Shown piece after piece: positions 26,066 through 34,332 of a stretch of DNA of 64,000 nt. The position numbers and the translations under genes are program-made. The DNA lies in contig JACKBL010000007.1 in assembly GCA_020634515.1 (NCBI GenBank), positions 62,001 through 126,000 on the forward strand, written 5' to 3'. The notes beneath the pieces are model-generated. The model saw nothing but the letters and a program-made list of their open reading frames with translations, made no database searches and was not told the DNA's origin. The first letter of the stretch is position 1; every line of letters starts with the position of its first letter. The DNA comes from Ardenticatenales bacterium. Its GTDB lineage: Bacteria > Chloroflexota > Anaerolineae > Promineifilales > Promineifilaceae.

Positions 26066-26214
26066 TAATCTTCCCGGAAGCTTGGTCACGGATGATGGCC
26101 CTGGGTAGCAGCTTCCGGGAAGATGTTCTTATTGATGGGTGGTGAGTTCTGAAAATGATCTTCCCGGAAGCTTGGTCACGGATGATGGCCCTGGGTAACA
26201 GCTTCCGGGAAGAT
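26066..26214. repeat. Family A hairpins (CTTCCCGGAAGCT), two copies
   Basis: Copies at 26066-26125 and 26157-26214. Each has arms ATCTTCCCGGAAGCT and AGCTTCCGGGAAGAT around TGGTCACGGATGATGGCCCTGGGTARC-like loops. The same element forms the six-unit array at 39258-39693. Together with the mirror hairpins it fills the 360-base gap between argS and the glycosyltransferase. Confidence 0.9.
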
Positions 26215-26299
26215 GTTACCATTGATTCGGGCGGCATTTTAGCATGGTCGTGGGGGAGGTACAAACGGGGCCGGTCTGGCGCGGTGATTCGGGAAAGGG

Positions 26300-27442
26300 T
26301 TACGCGGACGCCGCCCGCAGGTAGACTTGCAAGGTTTCCCGCATGGTCTGCTCCCAGGAGAATTTGCGCGCCTGCTGTAGCCCTTTTTGCCGCAGTTCCG
26401 CGGCCAGATTGTCCTGCACCAGCGTGGCAATAATCGCCCCCCCCATCCCCCGCTCATCGTCCGGTGCCATTGCCAGCGCCGCGTCGCCGACGACTTCGCT
26501 CAAGGAGGCGATGTCCGTGGCGACGACGGGCGTGCCGCAGGCCATGGCCTCCAGCGGCGGCAGGCCGAATCCCTCGTAGCGGCTGGGAAAGACGAAGGCG
26601 CTGGCCTGGCGATAAAGAGCGGGTTTATCTTCTTCGGCGACGAAGCCGAGCCAACGAACGTGGTCGCCCAGCCCCAGTCTGCCGATGTAGCCGTCATAGT
26701 CGGGGAAATGGGACGAGGTGGCGGTAGGTTTAATGCCGGCAAGCAACAACGGATAATCCGCGCCCATCGCCTGCGCCACGTAGGTGTACGCCAGCAGCAG
26801 CGTCGTCACATTTTTGTGCAGCGTGTAGCCGCCCAGGTACAGTACGTAAAAGTCAGGCAGGTCATATTTGCGCGCCACGGCCATATCCAACAGCAAATTC
26901 GGCTTCTCCGTGTACGCCGCGCCCACCGCCAGGTGAATGGGCGTTACCCGCGCCGCCGGGATGCCCAGGTGACGCACGATGTCCGCTTTGCTGGCGTGGG
27001 AATCGGTGATCACCTGCGTGGCGCCGCGCGCGCTCGCCGCCACCAACGACTGGTACAGCCGCGCCCCCGCCCCCCGTCGGTATTCCGGCGTTAATCGGGT
27101 GATGACGTCGTGGACGGTGACGACGAGGGGCACGGGGGAGCGCAGTGGGCTGCCCCAGTAGGGCACATGCGCCATCGTGGCCCCGATGCGGGCGCAGGCG
27201 CGCGGGAAGCCGAGCTGCTCAAAGATGACCTTGCCCAGGTGGCCGGGGCGTGTGGGCACGGCCTCGACGCGCACGCTTGGCGGCACATCGGCGGGCGCGG
27301 AATCTCCGTCCACGTGCGGATAAACCAGCGTAATGGACAGGTCGGAAACCAGTCGATTCAACGTATACACAAGCTGCCGTGTATACTGCCCGCTGCCCGT
27401 ATGCGGTTGGTTCCAAAAAAACCCATTCATTGCCAGATGCAT
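26300..27442 (-). CDS. Glycosyltransferase family 4 (GT-B)
   Basis: A GT-B glycosyltransferase of about 380 residues, starting MHLAMNGFFWNQPHTGSGQYTRQL, where GSGQY is the acceptor-side loop. The donor domain has LYLGGYTLHKNVTTLL, VAEEDKPALYRQASAFVFPS and the YEGFGLPPLEAMACGTPVV nucleotide-sugar motif. It resembles the enzyme at 13616-14752 in length and layout, so the two are probably paralogous mannosyl- or glucosyltransferases. An internal Met was chosen because the first 13 residues of the longer frame are unconserved. Confidence 0.9.
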   Translation of the reverse strand: MHLAMNGFFWNQPHTGSGQYTRQLVYTLNRLVSDLSITLVYPHVDGDSAPADVPPSVRVEAVPTRPGHLGKVIFEQLGFPRACARIGATMAHVPYWGSPLRSPVPLVVTVHDVITRLTPEYRRGAGARLYQSLVAASARGATQVITDSHASKADIVRHLGIPAARVTPIHLAVGAAYTEKPNLLLDMAVARKYDLPDFYVLYLGGYTLHKNVTTLLLAYTYVAQAMGADYPLLLAGIKPTATSSHFPDYDGYIGRLGLGDHVRWLGFVAEEDKPALYRQASAFVFPSRYEGFGLPPLEAMACGTPVVATDIASLSEVVGDAALAMAPDDERGMGGAIIATLVQDNLAAELRQKGLQQARKFSWEQTMRETLQVYLRAASA

Positions 27443-27515
27443 AGCGTAGTTATACCAATTGCGCGACCAAACGGCACGCATCTTTTCCCGCCCACCTTCC
27501 CGGAAGTTGTTTTGA

Positions 27516-27580
27516 GTGACTACTAACGCTCTCTGGAGATTGGACCCATTTCACCAGGGAAAATGGGTCCAATCTGGCTT
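27516..27580 (+). repeat. Family B inverted repeat, copy 5
   Basis: ACTAACGCTCTCTGGAGATT outer sequence with GATTGGACCCATTT/AAATGGGTCCAATC arms. Compensating changes (CCA to CCC and TGG to GGG) keep the arms paired, which suggests selection on the RNA or DNA hairpin. Confidence 0.88.
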
Positions 27581-27584
27581 GGGA

Positions 27585-27674
27585 GTGACGATGAAATGAA
27601 GTACGGAATGGGATCGCCAGTTTGAAGGAACGGTAAAGAAACAACTTCGTTGTCTCATTTAAATCCGTTCCTTA
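27585..27674 (-). repeat. Family C two-hairpin element, copy 5
   Basis: Reverse orientation, directly after the family B copy. The remaining 180 bases of this gap hold a spaced GTTGATAAC/GTTATCAAC inverted pair (27694 and 27828) but no gene. Confidence 0.88.
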
Positions 27675-27857
27675 GGAGTGCGCGGAACTTTTGTTGATAA
27701 CCCATAAGCCCATTGCCTCTCACAGAAATACGGGGAACACAAGTTGTTTCCGCCCGAGTCGAGGGCGTCGCCTCGGCGCTGCGCCCTGGCGCGGAACAGT
27801 ACTCGCCCCGCAAAACGAGAATTGCCGTTATCAACGGTCAACTGAAAAGAGGCAACG

Positions 27858-27894
27858 AAAAAAGCCACCTGACGCGGACGACAGGTGGCTTTTG
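27858..27894 (-). terminator. Rho-independent terminator of the trypsin-like protease gene
   Basis: On the minus strand AAGCCACCTG and CAGGTGGCTT pair around a 10-base loop and are followed by TTTTTTC. It lies 33 bases after the protease stop codon. Confidence 0.85.
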
Positions 27895-27926
27895 CTTTGA
27901 AAGGGGTGGTGAGAAGCGGAACGGGT

Positions 27927-30512
27927 TTAGTTGCCGCCGCACCAGTTGAGCGTGGTGCTCATGAGCTGCTGGCGGGTGGCCGCGTTCGGCAGCGCTTCCC
28001 AGGGGAAGCCCCAGAAGGTGGTTTTGTAGACGCCGTTGTCCTTGTCCACGGCGGCGCTGCCCTGGTTGCCGCTAAATGCCGTTTCCGCGCCCGCGCCAGG
28101 GTTGATCTGGTCGCTGTAGTTGGTGAACGGGTATTGCAGTGTATAGGGGCCGAGGCCGCCGTACACAGTGCCTGCGCCGGTGACGGTTGCCTGACTGACG
28201 TCGCTGGTGGCGGAGGCCACGCCCAGGTAGTTCTGCATGAAGCCGGTCACGCCGCGATCCCAGACGTAGTCCTGGCTGCTGATGAAGAGGCATTTGCCGT
28301 TATCCAGATAGGAGGCAAGCGCCGTTTCGCCGGCGGAGCCAGGGCCGGCAAAGCCGCCAAATTCGTCGCCCGTGAACCAGATGACTACGTCGTAGGCGAG
28401 GAGGGTGGCTGCGTCCGGCTCATTGTCGCTGTTGTTCGTGTCCCACAGGTCGTACCCCAGGCCCAGAGCATCCAGCGCCGCCGTGTAACTGCTTTGCACG
28501 TTGGGGCTGTTGTCATCGTCGTCGACGAGGAGAATGGGGGGAATGTCCTGGGTGCGGAAGTAGAATGGCTGGGCGAAGGAACCTGCGCCGCAGGGATTGT
28601 AGGCGCGCACGGTCCAGACGTAGATGCTCAGCGGGTCCAGCGGGGTGTTGAAGGTATGGCTGGTTTCTTTGGTGAGGGCATAGCGCAGTTCGCCGCTGGT
28701 GATGTTTTTGACCACGATCAGGTAGGATGCGCCTTGATTGGCCGCCGACCATTGGAAGGTGGGGACGAGCGGGGCGTCCACGCCGTAGGGGGCGATGAGG
28801 GTGGCGTTGCCGGGGGCGCTGTCGTTGATGATCAGGCCAACGGTGACGGTGTGGGTGCTGGTGGGAGCCATGCCCATCACTTCCAGGCTGTAGCTGCCGG
28901 CAGGCGCGCTGCCGGTGTTGCCGATGACCATGTCGCTGGTTCCGGGCGGAATGACGGGGTTGACGCTGAAGTAGGGGGTGGTTCCGCCGGGCTGCCCGCT
29001 GACGCTGAGGGTGACGGGGTCGGCGTAGTTGTTTTCCTGACCAATGGTGAGCGTGTAGAGGGCGTTGCTGCCGGCACAAACGTTACGCGATTCTGGTGTA
29101 GCGGAGATGTTGAAGTCGGGTGCTTCAATCATATCCCGCCCATCCAAAACCAGGTTGCCACTATTGATCGGGTCCAACCAATCCACCAGGCGATTGCTGC
29201 TGCCGCCGCCACCTGTCCAGGAAACAGAAACGCGCCCATACCAGTCAGAGAGGTTGTTGTAGCAGGCCGCGTAACCGCCATGAAGCTGGCCGATGATGCG
29301 ATGATCCTGGTTAAACAGCGGCGAACCGGAGGAGCCGGGTTCCGTCGTGCCCACGTCCCAATCCTCCACGCGCACGTGCGTGCCGTCGCCGGGGACGCTG
29401 GTTCCCAGGTAGGAGGTCGTTGTGGTGGGGTCGAATTCAAAGCTGATGCGCTTTTCGTCTGTGTTGGGGTGGTGGATGGCCGTGGCGGAGGTGGCGTCGG
29501 CGGGGGTGGCATCCCAACCGGCCCAATGAACGTTGAATGCCGGATTGGGGGCGTCATCCAGCTCCACCAGGGTGAAGTCGGATGGGCTGTAGGAGGCGCG
29601 CCAGAAGGAACCCGACTGGAACTGGCTCAGGTTGCCGTCGCCGGGCTGCCCATTGACGGGATCGTCCACGGGGCGACACCAGGAGTTTTCATAGTTCCAG
29701 TAAACGACCAGCGAGGGCGCGTTGCCATTGTTGATGCCGCAGTGGTTGGCCGTCATGAAGTAGGGGGTGAGGTCCTGGGCGGTGTTGTTGACCAGGAAGC
29801 CGGTGCAGAAGGTGGAGCCGCCAGTGCTGATGACGGCGACGGAGCGGATTTCGTCTCGCCACAGGTCGCCTTCGGGGCAGACAACGTCTACGTTGCACGC
29901 GCCGGAGAGGAAGCGTTGGGTGCTGCCAAATTCGGCGTAGCCGTGGTTGACGGCGGTGAGTTCGAGACTGAGGGCGTCCTGTTCGGCGGCGGGGAGGCTG
30001 ACTTCGATGACGATTTCGTCACCGAGAAGGATGGGGGACCAGAACTGGCCGTGCAGTTCGTTGTCGGCGGCGGTGAAGGGGCCGCGCACGGTACGGTAGT
30101 CGGGGGTGTAGAGCATGAGTTGGGCGTGTGCCGGCATTTTATACCGCGTAAAACCCAGATTCAAGGAAACCGCCCCCGGGGAGCTGATGCGCAGCCGCCA
30201 CAGCAGCGAGCCATCCGCCAGCGTCTCCCACGTTCCATGCGTCGCCGGCGTCACGCGCACATCCAGCGGCAGCGCGAAACGCACCGGAACGCCAGGGCCA
30301 TAATTGGCCTGATCTTCCGCCAGCAGCGCCTCATTATCCACGGCGGGCATCGTCAACACCGCCACATTTTTCAACGGCTGACCCCCCACGGCCAAACCGT
30401 CCGGCAGGTCCGCCGCGCTGGCCGGCTGCTTAAACGCGCCCGGCAGCAGCAGCATGAGGGCGACGAGGCTGAAACATAGGCTGACAAACGCCAGAATTTT
30501 TGCACGATTCAT
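27927..30512 (-). CDS. Secreted trypsin-like serine protease with shared C-terminal module
   Basis: An 861-residue exported protein. The signal peptide ends near ASAAD (about 34). A chymotrypsin-fold domain resembling lysyl endopeptidase has His in TANHCG (about 256), Asp in SDFTLVELD (about 311) and Ser in GSSGSPLF (about 396). After it come an Ig-like segment (about 470-565), an Fn3-like segment (VPTFQWSAANQGASY, about 590-680) and a C-terminal alpha/beta domain starting ILLVDDDD (about 687-861). The last three parts are closely similar to those of the two subtilisins upstream. AGGAGG gives a strong start. It probably degrades external protein. Confidence 0.93.
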   Translation of the reverse strand: MNRAKILAFVSLCFSLVALMLLLPGAFKQPASAADLPDGLAVGGQPLKNVAVLTMPAVDNEALLAEDQANYGPGVPVRFALPLDVRVTPATHGTWETLADGSLLWRLRISSPGAVSLNLGFTRYKMPAHAQLMLYTPDYRTVRGPFTAADNELHGQFWSPILLGDEIVIEVSLPAAEQDALSLELTAVNHGYAEFGSTQRFLSGACNVDVVCPEGDLWRDEIRSVAVISTGGSTFCTGFLVNNTAQDLTPYFMTANHCGINNGNAPSLVVYWNYENSWCRPVDDPVNGQPGDGNLSQFQSGSFWRASYSPSDFTLVELDDAPNPAFNVHWAGWDATPADATSATAIHHPNTDEKRISFEFDPTTTTSYLGTSVPGDGTHVRVEDWDVGTTEPGSSGSPLFNQDHRIIGQLHGGYAACYNNLSDWYGRVSVSWTGGGGSSNRLVDWLDPINSGNLVLDGRDMIEAPDFNISATPESRNVCAGSNALYTLTIGQENNYADPVTLSVSGQPGGTTPYFSVNPVIPPGTSDMVIGNTGSAPAGSYSLEVMGMAPTSTHTVTVGLIINDSAPGNATLIAPYGVDAPLVPTFQWSAANQGASYLIVVKNITSGELRYALTKETSHTFNTPLDPLSIYVWTVRAYNPCGAGSFAQPFYFRTQDIPPILLVDDDDNSPNVQSSYTAALDALGLGYDLWDTNNSDNEPDAATLLAYDVVIWFTGDEFGGFAGPGSAGETALASYLDNGKCLFISSQDYVWDRGVTGFMQNYLGVASATSDVSQATVTGAGTVYGGLGPYTLQYPFTNYSDQINPGAGAETAFSGNQGSAAVDKDNGVYKTTFWGFPWEALPNAATRQQLMSTTLNWCGGN

Positions 30513-30584
30513 TGAAAAGAACCTCCTGTGAAAAGTATGAGGGATGAGGTATGGGGTATGAAGCCTTCATACCCCATGATCTTG

Positions 30585-30632
30585 CCTTCCCGGAAGCTCA
30601 ATTATTTCATATCAGGACAGCTTCCGGGAAGG
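30585..30632. repeat. Family A hairpin, single copy
   Basis: CCTTCCCGGAAGCT and AGCTTCCGGGAAGG arms around 20 bases. It lies between the first subtilisin gene and the trypsin-like gene; just upstream is GAGGTATGGGGTATGAAG sequence related to the 7-base repeat at 53147. Confidence 0.88.
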
Positions 30633-30646
30633 TGGTTAACGATGCC

Positions 30647-33600
30647 TCACTGGCCGCACCAGGTGAGGAAGGTCGCCATCGCTTCCTGCCGTGCGCCGGC
30701 GGTGGAGATGGCCTCCCAGGGGTAGCCCCAGAAGGTGGTTTTGTAGACGCCGCTGTCTTTGGCGATGGCCGCGCCGTTGCCGTTGTTGCCGACAAAGGCG
30801 GTTTCCGCGCCGCCCCCCGGGTTGAAGATGTCGGCGTAGTCGGTGAAGGGGTAGGCGAGGGTGTAGGGGCCGAGGCCGTTGAAGACGGTTCCCTGGCCGG
30901 TGACGCTGGTGTAGTTGCCGCTGTCGTTGGAGCCAGAACCGAGGCCGAGGTAGGTGGACATGAAGGCGGTTTGGCCGCGGTCGTAGAGGTAATCCTGGGC
31001 GCTGATGAAGAGGCAGTTGCCGGCATTCAAATACCCCGCCAACGCCACCTCACCTGCCGAACCGGGACCCGCCGCGCCGCCAAACTCATCTCCCGTAAAC
31101 CAGATCACCGCGTCATATTGCAGCAGCGTGGCCGCATCCGGCTCGTTGTCCGAGTTATTCGTATCCCACACGTCATACTGCAAGCCCATTCCATCCAACG
31201 CCGCCGTATACGCGGCGCGCACGTCCGGGCCGTTGTCGTCGTCATCCACCAACAGAATGGGCGGAATCTCTTGCGTGCGGAAGAAGGCAAACTGGGCCAG
31301 CGGACCCGCGCCACACGGATTGTAGGCGCGTACCGACCAGGCATGAATCGCATACGGGTCCAGCGGCGCGGCAAACGTGTAGCTAGTCTCCGACGTGACC
31401 ACGTAGCGCAGTTCACCGCTGCTGATGTTTTTCACCAGCAGCAGGTACATCGCGCCCTGGTTGGCCGCGCTCCACTCAAACGTGGGAACCAGCGGCTGAT
31501 CCACGCCCACGGGGCCGACCAGCGTGGGCGCGCCCGGATTGGCGTTGTAGATGTTCAGGCCGACGTCCGTGGTGTGCGTGCTGGTGGGCGCCATGCCCGT
31601 AATCGTCAGGGCGTAGCTGCCCGCCGCCGCTGCACCGGTGTTGCCAATTGTCAACAGGCTGTTGCCGGGGGGGACCACGGGATTGACGCTGAAGTTGCTC
31701 ACCGCGCCGCCGGGCACGCCGCTCACGCTCAGGCTAACGGGATCGTTGTAGCCCAAAACGCTGCCCACTTCGATGTCATAATGCGCATTGGCCGGGGCGC
31801 AAATGGTGCGCGACGCGGGCGCGGCGGCCAGGGTGAAGTCCGCCTGCGTGATGCAGTTGTAACACACCAGGGCGAAATCCTGGTCCGTTTCGTCGCCCAT
31901 GTTGGGGACGCCGTCGGAGTTGATGTCCGCGGCGATCACCTGCACCTGGGCCGCGCCGTTGGCCGTGGGGCCAAAGAAGACGCCTTCGGTGTTGTTGCGG
32001 TAATCGGCGCTGCCACCGGGGGTGGACCAGCCATTCACGCCGAACTGGTTGCCGTAGTAGGTGTTGCCCTGGTAGGTGACAACCAGGTCCAGGTCGTTGT
32101 TCCAGGCAGGCGTGCTGCCGCCGAGACCATGCCCGGGGGCGTCCGTCCAGACGAGCATCATCTTCATCGGTTTGCTGGGGTCGGCGGGGGAGAGTGTCTG
32201 GCTCCAGACTTCACCCGTGTTGTCCAGAATAGTGGGGTTGTCGAAGTATTGGATGAGTACGTCGGGATTGACGGCGGCATCCAGGTTCATGCGTCCCCAC
32301 CCTTGTTTGCTGTCAAACGGGTGGCCGAGAACGCCGCCATCGGCGTCCAGGTGGCCGGCCAGGTCGTGGGCCACGGGCAGGAAGGCGGCCTTGATCAAGG
32401 CGGGGCTGGGGTCCACGCCATAGAGGTTGCGGTAATACTCAATGAAGACGGCGACTGCGCCGCTGGTGTGCGGCGAGGCCATGCTGGTTCCGCAGAGGAG
32501 GGCGTAGGAGGAGCCGGAGTAGGTGGAATCTACCTGGCAGCCGGGGGCGACCATGTGTGGGATGGTGCGCCCGTCGAGGGCGGGTCCATGCGCGCTGTTG
32601 CTGGAGAGGTCGTCAATTTGCAGAATCTGGGAGCCGTTGGAGTTCTGCATCTTGGTGGAGCCGATGGTGAAGATGTTTTTGGCTTCGTCGGGCGTGCCCT
32701 GGCTGCTGGTTCCGCCGTTGCCGTTCATGAAGGAGAGGATGTAGGAGAGGGGTTGGTTACCGGGGGCGTCGGGGTCGGCGTCGCGCACGCCGATGTCCAC
32801 CTGCAAGGTGTCGTCGTCGTAGCCCAGGGGGGAGCCGGATGGTCCCCAACTGTTGCCGGAGAGGGAGGCGTCGTTGTTGTAGGAGTCGGTCATGAGCAGG
32901 AGCATCCCGCCCGGTTGGGTGTAGTAGGGGCTGTAGACCTGCTCCACGAGGTTTGCGCCGGGGGCCTGCCCCAGGCCACGGAGGAAGCCGAAGCCATCCA
33001 TTGTGCCTGAGGAACCGTCGGCGGCCATAATGCCGGCAGTGTGCGTCCCATGAGAACTGACCGCCCCGCCGCCGCAAGTTGTCCCCGTGCAGGGAACCAT
33101 GCGGTTCACCAGGTCGGGGTGGTTGTCTTGCACGCCGCCATCCACGTTGGCGATGATCACGCCGCTGCCATCCACGCCGATGTTCGCCAGGTAGTCCGGA
33201 TAGCCCGGATACGCCTGGTTGTTCTGGTCGTAGTTGCCGACGCTGATCTGGTCGCTCATTTCGCCGCGCAGGCCGCCGTTGGTGGGGTTGGGCTGCAGGC
33301 TGTAGACGCCGGGGATGCGGGCCGCCGCGCCCAGTTGGTTGCCGGCCAGGGTGACGCCGGCCATGACCCAGGTGGCGTTGAGGGTAGCCTGGTCGGTGAT
33401 GGTCGCGCCGGTGGCTGCAAGCTGGCGCAGCACGCCGTCTACGTCCGCGCCGCGATAGATGAGGACGTTGGCGTCCAGGGGGCGGCTGTCCAGGCGTCGC
33501 CAGGAGGGCAGCAGGCGGTAGGCGGGGGCGAAGTCGCCTGTCCAGCGCACGAAGGTGTGCGCGGCGGCCTGGTTGAGGGCGGCGGGTTCGCCCCAGACGA

Positions 33601-34081
33601 CGTAGGTGTGTGGGTGGATGTATTGCACGAGTTGGAGGCCGCTTTGTTCGAGGGCGGTGAGCCATTCGAGGCGCGTGGGGCCGATGAGTTGCACGAGGCG
33701 GTAGTCGGGGCCGCTGTTGGCGGCTTCGGCCCAACCGGCGGGGAGGGCGGGACCGCCGCGGCGGGTGTCCCAGGTGAGTTCGCCGAGGGTGAGGGTGGTG
33801 AAGTTGGCGTCGAGTTGGTGGGGAATGCCGGCATTTTGCACGCGCGCGTAATCAGATGCCGAGAGTTCCAACCACAAAAATGCGCCGTAATCGACCATGT
33901 GTATAGGCTGCACGCCGCGCAGTTGTGCATACGCCGCCGGCGTCAGCGTGATCGCCGTCGTATCATCTACGGGCGCGGCGGTAGCGGCCCCGCCACGACT
34001 GCCCAGCAGCAAACCGCCGCCAAGCAGGAGCAGCAAAACCAGCCACAACCACTTGTTTGACTTAGGGGAAGAGAATTGCAT
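30647..34081 (-). CDS. Secreted subtilisin-family (S8) protease
   Basis: A 1144-residue exported subtilase. A signal anchor (WLWLVLLLLLGGGLLLG) is followed by a long propeptide-like region (to about 290) and a catalytic domain with Asp in IANVDGGVQDNHPDL (about 310), His in SHGTHTAGIM (about 345) and Ser in CGTSMASPHTSG (about 532). A P-domain-like beta region follows, then the Ig-like, Fn3-like and ILLVDDDD domains shared with the neighbouring proteases. All three catalytic residues are intact. AAGGAATAAGG precedes the ATG. Confidence 0.93.
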   Translation of the reverse strand: MQFSSPKSNKWLWLVLLLLLGGGLLLGSRGGAATAAPVDDTTAITLTPAAYAQLRGVQPIHMVDYGAFLWLELSASDYARVQNAGIPHQLDANFTTLTLGELTWDTRRGGPALPAGWAEAANSGPDYRLVQLIGPTRLEWLTALEQSGLQLVQYIHPHTYVVWGEPAALNQAAAHTFVRWTGDFAPAYRLLPSWRRLDSRPLDANVLIYRGADVDGVLRQLAATGATITDQATLNATWVMAGVTLAGNQLGAAARIPGVYSLQPNPTNGGLRGEMSDQISVGNYDQNNQAYPGYPDYLANIGVDGSGVIIANVDGGVQDNHPDLVNRMVPCTGTTCGGGAVSSHGTHTAGIMAADGSSGTMDGFGFLRGLGQAPGANLVEQVYSPYYTQPGGMLLLMTDSYNNDASLSGNSWGPSGSPLGYDDDTLQVDIGVRDADPDAPGNQPLSYILSFMNGNGGTSSQGTPDEAKNIFTIGSTKMQNSNGSQILQIDDLSSNSAHGPALDGRTIPHMVAPGCQVDSTYSGSSYALLCGTSMASPHTSGAVAVFIEYYRNLYGVDPSPALIKAAFLPVAHDLAGHLDADGGVLGHPFDSKQGWGRMNLDAAVNPDVLIQYFDNPTILDNTGEVWSQTLSPADPSKPMKMMLVWTDAPGHGLGGSTPAWNNDLDLVVTYQGNTYYGNQFGVNGWSTPGGSADYRNNTEGVFFGPTANGAAQVQVIAADINSDGVPNMGDETDQDFALVCYNCITQADFTLAAAPASRTICAPANAHYDIEVGSVLGYNDPVSLSVSGVPGGAVSNFSVNPVVPPGNSLLTIGNTGAAAAGSYALTITGMAPTSTHTTDVGLNIYNANPGAPTLVGPVGVDQPLVPTFEWSAANQGAMYLLLVKNISSGELRYVVTSETSYTFAAPLDPYAIHAWSVRAYNPCGAGPLAQFAFFRTQEIPPILLVDDDDNGPDVRAAYTAALDGMGLQYDVWDTNNSDNEPDAATLLQYDAVIWFTGDEFGGAAGPGSAGEVALAGYLNAGNCLFISAQDYLYDRGQTAFMSTYLGLGSGSNDSGNYTSVTGQGTVFNGLGPYTLAYPFTDYADIFNPGGGAETAFVGNNGNGAAIAKDSGVYKTTFWGYPWEAISTAGARQEAMATFLTWCGQ

Positions 34082-34133
34082 CAGTACCTTATTCCTTTTG
34101 TGTGCCGTCTATGGAAAAAGCGGAGAGAGCAGC

Positions 34134-34171
34134 GGGTGCGACGCGCCGTGCAATGGCAGCACGTCGCACCC
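34134..34171. terminator. GC-rich hairpin between the two subtilisin genes
   Basis: GGGTGCGACG and CGTCGCACCC flank an 18-base loop. It may end readthrough from the upstream subtilisin gene, or lie in the leader of the downstream one. Confidence 0.5.
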
Positions 34172-34228
34172 TTTGGTGGTTGCCGGCATTTGACTGCCAA
34201 CAACCACCAACTACAAGCAGTCAACTGA

Positions 34229-34305
34229 AAAAAGGCCAAAAACCGGGTTTTTACACGTGAATCACTCTGGTAATTTCAGTCGGACAATCGAAAAACCCGG
34301 TTTTT
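34229..34305 (-). terminator. AACCCGGTTTT inverted pair after subtilisin gene
   Basis: AAAAACCGGGTTTTT and AAAAACCCGGTTTTTT are each nearly palindromic and T-flanked. They lie 30 bases after the stop codon of the larger subtilisin and look like tandem terminators of the same type as at 54397-54430 and 58455-58575. Confidence 0.6.
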
Positions 34306-34332
34306 TCAGTGAACTCAACTATCAACTATCAA

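Noticed and set aside
27885..30479. Long + strand frame of 864 codons opposite the trypsin-like protease
   Set aside because: It mirrors the real gene in GC-rich DNA. It has no recognisable domain, no signal peptide and a low-complexity Gly/Ala/Val composition, while the opposite frame has a full catalytic triad, signal peptide and ribosome-binding site.
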